A stretch of DNA of 64,000 nucleotides from Clytia hemisphaerica. Lineage: Eukaryota > Cnidaria > Hydrozoa > Leptothecata > Clytiidae. Positions 35,780-46,400 of this stretch are shown here, one piece after another. A model generated the notes under the pieces. The model did not search any database. It saw nothing but the letters and a program-made list of their open reading frames with translations, and was not told the DNA's origin. Location of the stretch: positions 1,806,080-1,870,079 of the forward strand of contig CACVBU010000910.1 of assembly GCA_902728285.1 (NCBI GenBank), in the 5' to 3' direction. The translations under genes and the position numbers were made by a program. How positions within the stretch are numbered: the stretch's first letter is position 1; each line of letters begins with the position of its first letter.

Positions 35780-37010
35780 GAAACAATTTTAAAACGAATT
35801 TTGAAACGATTTTTGAAACGATTTTTGAAACGATTTGAAAAAGGCTGAAAGGGTTTTATCGTTCGAAGCGAATTTTGTTGAAATGAATTTTATACACGCT
35901 TTTTTAAATAAAAATACACTTTATAAGAATGTCCATGATAAAAATGGCCAACTAATTAAGAATAATGCTAAGAATATCACCGTCATGGAATTTTGCTACT
36001 CTCGGGTACCTAATAGCCGGGGGGGTTGGAATAAGCAGGGGGGTTGGAAAAAATTTCAAAACTTAATAAGCGGGGGGGTTGGAATAAAAATGTCCTGGGT
36101 GGAAAATGTTTGAAAAGGAGGCTAATACAGCAGAATTAAGACAAAAAAGGGAACTTTCAAAAACATTTTCCCAAAAATTAATAAGCGGGGGGGCTGGAAT
36201 AAGAATGTCCTGGGTGGAAAATTTTCAAAAAATTAATTTGAGGGGGGGTTGGGCGGCTATTAGGTACCCGAGAGTACTCAAGCTAAGAATGCCATTTTTA
36301 GAGCATTTTCAATTATAAATTGTCAATTACTCCCAAGTAAGGATCACTCCTTTCACAAAAACGTCATTTTATGCTTGAGACGTATGTACTAAATGTTAAA
36401 TCTAGTCTGAATTAGGATTCTAAGAATGCTGTAAGAATGTTTTGGGATAAATCTCCCAAAAAAGTTAAGAATATCCATGATGAAATGGATTTACACCATT
36501 TTTATAAAAAAAAGCGTGTATCGACTCAAAGAGCAAAGAGAAGTTTATTGCATTGCTCTAAAAGCAGAGCAAAAAGAAAAAGAAATTAAAACAAAAAACG
36601 GTGACGTCATTTCAGTCACGTATTCAGCAACATTTCATTGGAACGTTCGAAAATAGTTTTTTTGTTCGAAAACTATTTTTAAACATTAAAAAAAATTTTC
36701 GAAAAGACTTTTAAAACGATTTTTGAAACGATTTTTGGTACGATTTATCAAACGATTTTCGAAACTTCTCCAAAACGGCCAAAACGTTTCGTACACAAAC
36801 TACCAAAGAAGGAATCGACCAAAACAGTCTAAAAGATAGCTATGTTGTCTTACCCAAAGAATGCAAAATAAAATGTTGATACAAAATAAGTTTTTTACGA
36901 AACAATTTGAAACAGCGTAAAAACGGGGTTAATTCGCTATGCTGGAATACATTTAAAAGGGATTGCGATCTGAAACATCAAAATAAGTCTGAAACGATTT
37001 TTGACAACCT
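35780..37010. promoter_or_regulatory. GAAACGATTT-rich space between the two divergent genes
   Basis: Clusters of GAAACGATTTTT and ACGAATTTTG at 35778-35840, 36700-36790 and 36895-37000, each preceded in two cases by ACGTTCGAAAATNGTTTTTTGTTCGAAAA. These are the same motifs as at both transposon ends. A shared binding site for transposition and control of the divergent promoters is inferred. The MITE at 35999-36274 interrupts the region. Confidence 0.5.
35999..36274. mobile_element. MITE with CTCTCGGGTACCTAATAGCCG ends and TA duplication
   Basis: The ends are inverted copies of CTCTCGGGTACCTAATAGCC with TA outside (35997-35998, 36275-36276). Inside, AATAAGCGGGGGGGTTGGAAT and TGTCCTGGGTGGAAAAT are each repeated. 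Confidence 0.85.
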
Positions 37011-37224
37011 CGTGCCCTTTTTCTTTGTTCATGGTTTGTTAAAAACAGTGTATTAAAAAAGAGCCTGGACACGAGATTGGTTTATCGCTGAAAACGATTT
37101 CAAAACTTTTGATGAAAAAATTGAAAAAGTGTATTATTAAATTTTTACGACTCGAGAGTTAACATCATTCTCTGCGTCAAGTTACCAAGCATGACAACAC
37201 TTACATTTTTTAAATTAAATTATT

Positions 37225-39223
37225 ATGGACGATGCTGACACTGGCAGTGAAAGTGAAGATGAAAGTGATTTTTTTTTCAGCCACTGGGGATAAAATGAAG
37301 CAGCTAAATGCTAACGAGGGATGAAAAATTTCCTGATTTATTTGGGTGGGAATTTCAAATTCTATTGTTTACGGCTCGAATATCCAGTGGGAATTTACAA
37401 ATTGTTTGTTGTTGCCAGTGGGGATGAGAGTTCAGTTTTTTCCGATGGGGATACTTTTTCGTGGTATTTTTTTAACCGGGACGATTTTTTTAGTGGGTGG
37501 GGGTTCCCACCGGGTCTGTGATACAGGGGTGTACTGTACTACCACTGCTTGTAACTGTTTCTGTTATGTAGCTTGCTTTATATTTTATGTTTTAGCCAAT
37601 TCGAAGAAAGTTGGACGCCCTAGTATTGTTTCAAAACATCCTGAAATCATTGCATCAATCAAAACCTTCATCGAACAAAGTACGTCGGCTGCTCATCTTC
37701 GTCGCCGAAATGACGTCATGTATACGAACGGTGTCTCATTAGATGACATATCAAAACATGTTTTACAAAAACATGGGATTTCAATGAGCCGTAAAGCCGT
37801 GCACTACCTGTTAAATCCACCAAGAAAAGGGACAATGTCAAGTAAAAGATACAAAGGTTTTATCCAGGCAAGAGTGCCTCCTAAAAGAAACACTAAAGAG
37901 AAAAAAGAACACCCAGATTTTCATTTTACTTCTGCTCAGGTGAAATTAATCAACAAGCTTTCGTATTTGTGTTCAGATAACACATTGACATTGTCAGTTG
38001 ACAATAAAAACAAAGTCGAGGTAGGCATTCCAGCAACCAGCAGGCGTAGCCAAATTCGAACGTTTTATTTAACTGAGGACTCTCCAAATTACAACGATCA
38101 CGATTTCCCTCATTCAAATTGTAAACTTGTGCCAGCAGGATATCAAATATTGCAGCATAGAACTTTTAGAAGTTCCTCTGTTCAATCACGTCGTGGTAAT
38201 TTTGAAATATACTCAAAAAGGCGAAGTCGCTCCGTTGATTCATCTTTAACAGGCCTTAAGAAACTCAACAAAAAAATTTGTATTGACAGAGTTGGGAGGG
38301 AAAAGTTGAAAAGACCACTCTCCGGACCTCTTAAAGTACATGTTTTTCCTTCTCGGGTGATAGAGGCCACCAATGTTTTGCATGCAAATCACTTGATGGA
38401 ATTAATTTTAGGAGAAAAGAAAATTCGTCTTATCGATAATGTGGTTTTAATAGCTGATGGAGGTCCAGATTGGTCTGTCAAAGGTGTTATAAACTTTCTT
38501 TCGATGGGTTATCTCTGGAAGAATCTTAAACTAGATTCTTTGGTAATTCAATGCTATGCACCAGGACATTCTCGGTTTAATCCCATAGAGCGCAGTTGGT
38601 CATTTCTAACCAAAAAGATAATCGGAGTTGTGCTGCCCGATGATATAGATGGTAAGGTACCTGATGTTAATGACAAAGCTGGTTGGTTGAAAGTTTTAGA
38701 TAACGCAACTGAACTTTGTTCAAAATTTTGGGATGGAAAGATTTATGATGGCTTTCGTATTAAAACGAAAAACTTCTTTAGCGATGATCCCTTGATCAAC
38801 CCTATCAAGGAAACACACAAAATTTTCAAAGAATTCACCAACACCAACAAAACGAAGCTTAAACAACGCGAAGATTTAAAAGCCCTTCAAACTGTGTACT
38901 CTTTTCTTGTGAAACATTCAAATCGAAAAGCATACCAACTTGAGTTTTTTCGTTGCCAGAATGACACGTGCGATCACTGTAAAGAACTTCCATTAAGAGA
39001 AAACAAATTTCTAGACACTGTTAAACTGTTCGGAGGTTCTTGCCCCGTTCCTCAAGGGAGCCAAGTTTACAAAAATCACTATAAATCTTTATTGGAAATG
39101 TTGAGAAATCCTCACTCCAACAGAAAAAAGACAACCTCTCACGGAATGTGTAAAGAAGGATGCTCCTATTCTTTTTTCTCAGATGCAGATAGAAAAAGAC
39201 ATATGCTTCTGATGCATCATTAA
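37225..39223 (+). CDS. DDE-type transposase with C-terminal zinc-finger-like motifs
   Basis: The main exon begins at 37596 after TATGTTTTAG and runs 542 codons to TAA 39221-39223 without a break. The likely first exon is the ATG at 37225 (MDDADTGSESEDESD), whose possible donors (A|GTGAAA, A|GTGATT) have the matching phase; the intron holds MITE sequence. An N-terminal DNA-binding region (KVGRPSIV, then VSLDDISKHVLQKHG) is followed by catalytic candidates: Asp in TLSVDNKNK, Asp in LIADGGPDWS and Glu in YAPGHSRFNPIERSW, the order of a DDE/RNase H-fold transposase. The spacing and PGHSRxNPIER box recall Zator/ISAzo13-type enzymes (weak). Cysteine pairs (CQNDTCDHC) and a C2H2-like end (CKEGCSYSFFSDADRKRHM) close it. 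It is uninterrupted and so possibly functional. Confidence 0.75.
37275..37540. mobile_element. MITE sequence inside the transposase intron
   Basis: CCACTGGGGATAAAATG, GATGAGAGTTCAGT and, at the right, GGGTTCCCACCGGGTCTGTGATACAGGGG match, inverted, the MITE at 39447-39637. The left outer end is rearranged or missing. Open frames through it (e.g. the apparent start at 37346) are artefacts of this insertion. Confidence 0.65.
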
Positions 39224-39446
39224 ATTTTTCACCTTACTTGTTTTATATTTAGCTGTTTGATTATTTTGTTTGATTATGTTTGATGATTTTTTGAAAGGGA
39301 TAACCAGAAAGAAAAGTTTGCCTTATTCGTTCTGAATAACACCTCCAAAATTGTAAAATTGCTTTCTCAAATCGACGTGTTTAATTTGAAAATTTGGTAG
39401 TTTCCCTCTAGCAAGAACAATTATTTCAATTTGTTTTACTTTGTAT

Positions 39447-39637
39447 ACCCCTGTATCACAGACCCGGTAGGAACCCCCCACCTACTGGAAAAATCGGCCA
39501 AAAAATCATCCTTCGTTAGAGAAATATCATGTATCCCCATTGAAAAACTACACTGAACTCTCACCCGCACAGCATTTAGGTGCTCCATTTTATCCCCAGT
39601 GGCTAGAAAATTCCCACCGGGTCACTGAGACAGGGGT
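39447..39637. mobile_element. 191-bp palindromic MITE downstream of the transposase
   Basis: ACCCCTGTATCACAGACCCGG at the left and, inverted, ACCCCTGTCTCAGTGACCCGG at the right. It lies 220 bp beyond the transposase stop. The same family is found in its intron. Confidence 0.75.
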
Positions 39638-39639
39638 CA

Positions 39640-40000
39640 ATTTGTTTCCAAAAAGAAACAATTTGTTTCTAAATGAAACGATTTGTTCCAAAAAGAAACG
39701 ATTTTATTATAATCGAAACGAATTCTAATCCTTTCAAGTGATTTTCTTTTTATTGAAACGAATTGTATCCAAATGAAACGATTCGACTTTTTTCTTTTTA
39801 CGATACGATTTTTATCTTTAAAAGAAACGATTTAAAACGAATTTTGGTAGAATGAAACGAATAAAACCGATTTCGTGTTTTTCTAATCGTTTTAAAAAAT
39901 AAATGGGACGATTTTCAAACGAATTTATCATTTGAAAAATCGTTTAACTGTTTCTTCTTAAACGGTTTTTTTTGAAACGATTGGAACAAAGTTTGTGCAC
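39640..40000. repeat. Right-end GAAACGATTT/ACGAATT array
   Basis: At least twelve degenerate copies of GAAACGATTT or GAAACGAATT in both orientations, ending at the terminal inverted repeat. Less regular than the left-end array. Confidence 0.75.
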
Positions 40001-40381
40001 GGTCCCTTAAATATTCTGAAATGTTTTTAACAAATATTTCAGAATCGTTAATTTACAACTCCAGTCAAAATTTGGTGTTGATTGCATTAATAGAATTGAA
40101 GTTATCGCCGTAATGACGTCATTTGAATCTTACTCATGACGTGTTTTTTCGATGTATTTTATAACGTCAAAATCAGTTTTTGAGCGATATCTTCAGATTG
40201 ACTTAATGTAAATTTTTGACCCAGCACTTTTCGAAACCGGTCGTTGATACGATTGTTTTGAGCTATATACGAGAGTTAAGGAATAATGGGAAGCGGTGCG
40301 CGTCACAAAATATATTTGGGATATGCCTTGTTTCACACGAGGATGCCCTTTCAATCGAAATATCAACTGTCAACCTATAAA

Positions 40382-41880
40382 ATGGCTGACTTTAACACTC
40401 CTAGAAAACGCAAACATAAAGGTAATTATTAAATATTTAATAGTGTGAAATATTTGGTCTAGGAAGAAAGGTTTTGTCTGAGAAGTGCTACTTTGTTTTG
40501 AAAACCAGGATAAAAATTCATGCCAATTACTAAAACGGTACTGTCCAAATTCATTTAATATTGGCCACATACAAACTTTTTTCCTATTTCACAAAGCTCT
40601 AATGAGACTAATTTCGAGTGTAGTATAGTTTGTAGGCAGGGTTCAATCGATGATGGAAAGTGTGGTGGAACATAGATCCCCTGTCAAAAGGGGAAATTTC
40701 CAAACAAATCTTCTTCATGCCTTTCAAAGTTTTTATTGAATCTCTCATCTTGAAGTTTGGAAAATTTGCCTGAAAGTTGAAAAAAATGTATCCATTTAGG
40801 GATTGAACCCTGCTGCCGATTTTGTAAATTATTGACCAAATTGATCTGAAGAGTCTGCTTTTACCTTTGTCGTTTATTTTAGATCTCACCGACTTGGTTG
40901 GCTTTGTATCGTATGTGAGTCCTCCAAAGTCAAAATATTTTGAAGTTTTCATTCTTGTACAAGAAAAAATGGAGAAAAGGCTGGTTGTATACGATGTGAA
41001 TCAACATGGATCGTTTTTAAAAACTGTAGATAAAGGAGTCACAATCACGCATGTTTCAGGAGCAACCAATGGTGATTTTTTTTTCACTGATCAATCTAAT
41101 ATTGTTTACATGTCACCACCTTTTGAACATTATGAAATCCCGATACAGATCAGCACAATCAAAGAAGCCATGACTGAGGTACATATGTTTTCTCGCCTTC
41201 ATCTGGAAGTCTTGATCACAAGTACAAACATACCTGGAATCAGCAAGGAAATGCTTCCTTATCAACAGTTATTGGTTACTGACAACAGCTTACCACATCC
41301 AAAACCACTTACGGTATATTCAGACATGGTTGGAAAGTTTGAAGTTAACAACTCATACCGACTAACTCACATTACAGTGAGCAAATTCAATAGGAATCGC
41401 ATTTTGAAGGGTTCAGATCGCTCGGAACAAAGTGAACTGTTAGAAGGTGCTATCAAGTTACTAGCTGTACCCACCACAATGAAAGTTGGACGTATATCCA
41501 GTGTGGAACTGTCATCGTTAAAAGACATTAATCTCTGCAAACACTGTAAAAATCCAGTGATATACATTCGTTCAATTGTTACTTGTGAAACTTGCGACCA
41601 AGGAATGGCGCAATCAGATGTCCTCACTACATCGATTGTTAAATTCACCCTGAAAATTACCAGTCGCTGCATGCCATTGTGTTGTGACCGCAAGCTCATT
41701 GAAAAACTCTTGCAAAATGATGGTTCGGACATAGAACTCATTTTATGTGAAATGTTGAACAGGAATGTTCAAGTTAACATTAAAGAAACATCAAATGAAG
41801 TTCTCTCCATGAAGAGAATACCTGAATTTAATGATGCTGCAGTAAATAATGACAGTGAACTAAGTAATGATGAACATTAA
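40382..41880 (+). CDS. RPA-like OB-fold single-stranded DNA-binding protein
   Basis: Two exons join in phase: 40382-40421 (MADFNTPRKRKHK plus one base) and 40883-41880, with G|GTAATT and TTTATTTTAG borders, giving 345 residues with no break. The start ATG follows AAAATGG context. The basic PRKRKHK start could be a nuclear signal. After it, LVGFVSYVSPPKSKYFEVFILV and GVTITHVSGATNGDFFF look like OB-fold strands, and CKHCKN...CETCD is a four-cysteine zinc ribbon placed within the third OB fold, as in RPA70 C-terminal domains. The tail is acidic. RPA-like genes are known Helitron passengers, and a Helitron lies 1.6 kb downstream on the same strand. It starts 24 bp after the palindromic element's right arm. 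Assignment is by pattern only. Confidence 0.55.
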
Positions 41881-43430
41881 ATTACCAAGAATGATTGTGA
41901 CAGTTAAAATGAACTCGGTCCTTATCTGATGGAAGAACATTGTGAAAACTGATTGTACTGTTGGTGATTTACATTTTTTGTTACTTTTACTTTTTTGAAA
42001 GGTTTGTTAGATGTATTTGAACACAGGAATTTTTTGAGAATTTCTTTAAATATTTTATCATTCTACCACTGATTGGTTTCAATGTTTTTTATGTTTATTA
42101 TCCCTTTTGTTAATATTTCTTACTGTTATTTATGAAAAAAATGTATATAAAAATGTATATATGGCAAGAAGTTCTGAACACCCAAATCTCATTTATTTTA
42201 GTGTGAAAAATGTGTCTAATCTTCATGAAGTCTAATTTTTTTTTTTTAATTTCGAAAGTAATGGGGTACATGCTTTTTAATAATAACAACATGGAGTTGA
42301 AATGCGAGACAACTAAAAACAAGCTCAACCTAAGGTTTTTAATTTAGACTACGTTATATCTTCCTTCGCTCCGAGCGTAATACTCCTCAACTTCGGGATA
42401 TGAGCACTGCCTCTCCGGATAGATCGCATGCGCAATAGCGACACGCATAGTCGCATAATCATGCTAATTATTCAGAAACAACAGACGGCCTTTGCAATCT
42501 AAAATCAAATAAGTGCATAATCATGAATAATTATACGGTCCTTGTAAATGTATTAAATTAATTCTAATTTATGCGTGCATACTTTAATTGTTATGATACT
42601 CGGTGGGAGCCACTAATGCCCGCCTAGCAGTGCCTATAGACCAAGAGTAAGGCCTGGAAGATGATTCTGTGTGAATTTTAAAAAGCATTCTTTATTTTTG
42701 ACAATAATAATATAAAACCCAGTTAAAAATGTCAAATAACTCCGAAATAATAACTCAAAGTGACTAAAATATGCAATTTCACTGGTTTGAGAGATGCGAC
42801 ATAGCGTTTGCAACCTACTTTTTTTTATCTCCGGCTTCAAAAACAATGAAAATGCTAGATCCTAACCACTGGCACGAAATGTAAAAAGTCAATTTTTTGT
42901 GTGGTTGTCGGTCGTACTTTTAGATATGAAATCCCATCAAGATCACGTGACCATTGCGATAGAATTTCTGTGCTAGACCAATCAGAAGCTTTGCGGATTT
43001 TCGAAAGTAATATCAACAATAAATGTTTTGCGATATCCGTGCGATATTAACTTTTTTTGCTTGGAAAACCTTTTAGAGCACTTTATCTAGTACTTCGGGC
43101 TTTTAAATCTGTGTGCAGTTTTAAATCTTTTTTTATCTCCTTAATCGTGAGGATATCTTTTTTGATCTCCTTTATCGTGAGCATAATAGGTCACTTTCGT
43201 TTTGAAAAGCAGTTTAAAGCAGTTTCTTCAATTAACAACATTATTTGATGTTCATACAGACATACGTTGTGTTGGTTCTTCTTCATATTTTGAGATTCTT
43301 ATTTTCTTTCGGATTTTAATTCACTGGTTTTTCATTTTACTACTGAAATTTAAAGAAAACTGCAAATGTAATTATATTACACTTGCACAAAAATAAAAGA
43401 TAGCATAAACTTGTCTGTGTCATTATCAGG
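41881..43430. other. No gene recognised
   Basis: AT-rich, between the RPA-like gene and the Helitron. Frames are short and of biased composition. A Helitron 5' end (TC) could be in this stretch but cannot be placed. Confidence 0.4.
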
Positions 43431-43457
43431 CATGCAGCTACACACTTTTGAGGTTGC

Positions 43458-46400
43458 ATGCGAACTTCTTGCATCCTCTTTCTATACTTACTAAACCTAC
43501 TTAACTTACTCTACCAACTTAACCCAGACAAACCCGTCAAGCTTTTTACTCAAAAATATTTGTCTATTTCTAGCTCAGACTTCGTAGATTTTTACCGTCT
43601 ACCACTGAGTAATCTGTCAAACGTTCCGAAAATTCTGCTGTAAAAAATATCCAACTCGCAAATATGCTACCCTTTAAAATTTCTAAAGCTGTTTTAGGTT
43701 CCTTTAACCAAGCCAATAGAAAACTATTTGGTGAGACTGCTGGAATGCAATGTAGTGCCATTTCACTTTATGCAATTTTCTGGTCAAAATTTCGCCATCC
43801 ACGTATTTGGAAGTCATTAGACCTTGATAGTATTTTAAAAGAAGGAGACAAATTGTATAAGCTCTTAAATGTGCGTGTTTACCTATCTGTTGATGAAATG
43901 CCACGATTTGTTGAAACAAATAGTATTCTAACCAAAATAAAATTCTTGAATTTAGAACATGGTGAAGCTAAATCAATTGATGGTTATCCTTTTTTACAAA
44001 TCCCATTAAGTAAATCTCAAACATTATATTTTGATTCAGTAATGATAATAAATGGTTTTACAATTGCAATAATTAGAAGAATTCAAGGATTTTTCTTGTT
44101 TGACTCTCACAGTCGTAACAATCATGGACTCCTTGATGAAACTAGAGGAAAGTCTTGCGTACTGAAATTTGACGATATTTTTGAGCTTGAGAAATACATT
44201 CAATTTTTTTATCTAACAGAACAGGAAAAAGAGTTTCAACATTCAAATTCAATTCATTGAAATAGCTGAACTGAAAGAAGATTTAATCCGAAAACTTCAA
44301 AATAATTATTTGAAACTGTCAAAAAAAAACTATCTGTAAAGCGCAAAAATGATACTGCTGATGTTGATGAAAATGAAATCATAAAGCGTCAAAAAACCCA
44401 AAAAAAACAAAGCAATAAATTGTATTATGAAAATAATAAAAAAAAAAGTAACGAACATAGCAAAGTTTATTATGCACACAACAAACAAAAGATACAAGAA
44501 AAAGCTAAATGTGGCTATAAGGTTAACAAAAGGAAATCAAATGACAACTGTAAAGTTTACTATGGAAGGAATAAAAACTCTTTGAAAGCAAAGCAAAAAG
44601 AAAGAAATATGCAAAATACCAATCTTGTTAGAAAATTCCCAGAGCTTGTAAATGAAGGTCCTTTTTACATATGTGTATGTTGTAACAGATGTCTTTACAG
44701 GCAAATAGTTATAAAGTACTCACCTGAAAAGTATAGTATGCCGCAAGAAGAATATTATCAAGAAATTATTTCATTTGATGGACAATTGTATATATGCAAA
44801 ACTTGTCACAATAAACTTAAGAAAAATAATTTACCTTGCCAATCTGTTAAAAACAACCTAACTGTTGATGAATTACCATCTGAATTTCATTCTCTTTGTA
44901 AACTTGAAAAAATTTTAATTTCTCGTCGAATCTTATTCAAAAAAACTGCAACAATGCCTAAAGGTTAGTTTCCCAAACTTAAAGGTTCGATTTGCAATGT
45001 GCCTATAGATGTCGAAGATATTGCTAATACTTTACCAAGAAGAGCAAGCAACAATGGCCTAGTTATTGTTAAACTTAAAAGAAAGTTAGAATATAAAGGT
45101 CATGTTGTTTTTGAACCAATCAGACCTGATTTCATCATGCGCATATTACATTATTTGAAAGAAAACAACCCTCTATATCATGACATAGAAATCAATGTCA
45201 ACAATATTTCAAGTGACGAGCCAATGATACAAAATGTTTCAGATGTTAATGATGAAAAAAACTCTAGTGAAATTAACTAATGCAGTGTAAGTGTTTCTAA
45301 TGAGGATGGTAATGAACTTAATGGGCCAATACAAAATGATAATTCAGACTCCGAGGATCTTGAGATAACTGCTAACCCACTTGATGCTCATCGCTCAAGT
45401 GCAAATGAAACAACCTTAATGTCAAACACTCCTACAGATGCCGAAGTTGACAATGAGATTTTAGCATTAGCTCCTGGCCAAGGTAGAAAACCTCTTTCAA
45501 TGTTAAATGATGAAAATTGTGAGATACTAGCTCATTCCCATTTATTTCCCAAAGGTAAATTTGGCTATAAAGTTGAACGCGTTGTTAAACTAAGCCCATC
45601 TAAAGTATTTTAACCAGCGTTTGTTGAACTATACACAAAATTTTGCTTCTGACCCGGACTACATAGAAGTCTAGTGAAGGACTAGTGAAGATGAAATTAA
45701 TGAGTTGCCTGAGGATAGTACTTCAATTTTCAAAAATTATATGCTTGACCGGTACAGTGATAGGCCTAATAAAGCTATTGCTGAAATGTGTTATGCGGAA
45801 TTTTTAAGATTCTACAGTGTTGTCTATAAAGAATGTGATGAATATGACTGTCAACCAAATGAGCTGGATGATAATTTGATAGAATCAAACCATCCATCAA
45901 GCAACTATCCAAAGATTGTCAAACTTTGTTCAATAAAAAGTAAATTAAAATGCCGCAAAGTTCCACTTGTTCTTCTCCTTCATCAGCCTAACAGAAACAA
46001 GAACCCTGAAGATTACGCACACCACCTCCTTATGCTGTACTTACCCTTCTTTGATGAGAACGAATTATTGTCTCAAGAACACAAGACTTACACTGCAAAG
46101 CTATTGGAACCAGGTGTCATTGAAAGAATTGAGAGAAACCGTTCTTTGATTCAGCCATATGCTGGTTTAGTAGATGATGCATTAGAAAGGTACAGAGCTG
46201 ATTTAATACTCAACATAAATGATTTTGAACAACAAGATAATGATGAAACAAATGCAGAGCTTCAAAGTAGAACAAACAATAATGAAGAATCAGATGATGA
46301 AAATAACAATGACATTACTCATGCCAGAGCTTCAATTCCAATGGAATCAATTTTGCTCCCAGATAATGAAGTGAATGCTCGTATTAGATCTCTAAATCAC

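Larger units (their letters stand above)
30489..40006. mobile_element. 9.5-kb DNA transposon with DDE transposase and BEN-like gene
   Basis: The ends are inverted: GGGACCGTGCACAAA at 30489 and TTTGTGCACGGTCCC ending 40006. TTA flanks both (30486-30488, 40007-40009), a 3-bp target duplication. Each end is followed inward by about 350 bp of degenerate GAAACGATTT/GAAACGAATTTT repeats. The interior carries a plus-strand transposase-like gene and a minus-strand Tudor-like/BEN-like gene, divergently arranged, with the same motif between them. A 3-bp duplication fits PIF/Harbinger (TWA) or Zator; the transposase does not look like PIF/Harbinger. Two or three small MITEs have inserted. I cannot assign a named family. 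Confidence 0.8.
30099..40358. mobile_element. Palindromic element split at its apex by the 9.5-kb transposon
   Basis: The left arm (30099-30485) and the right arm (40010-40358) are inverted copies: GTGAAACAAGGCAT, GTGACGCGCA, GATTTTGACGTTAT and a TTTCAGAATATTTAA-like apex recur in order. Without the insertion it is a hairpin of about 740 bp, of the same general style as the foldback at 16.4-17.1 kb. Outer target duplication not resolved. Confidence 0.75.

Noticed and set aside
37346-37595. Use of the upstream in-frame ATG as the transposase start
   Set aside because: This part translates MITE sequence (TIR and interior), and a good splice acceptor lies at 37594-37595 with a phase-compatible acidic first exon upstream.
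43664-44260. Similarity in style to herpesvirus tegument cysteine protease, suggesting a viral insertion
   Set aside because: The domain is followed directly, on the same strand, by Helitron zinc fingers, helicase and endonuclease, and this protease is a known Helitron companion; no other viral gene is present.
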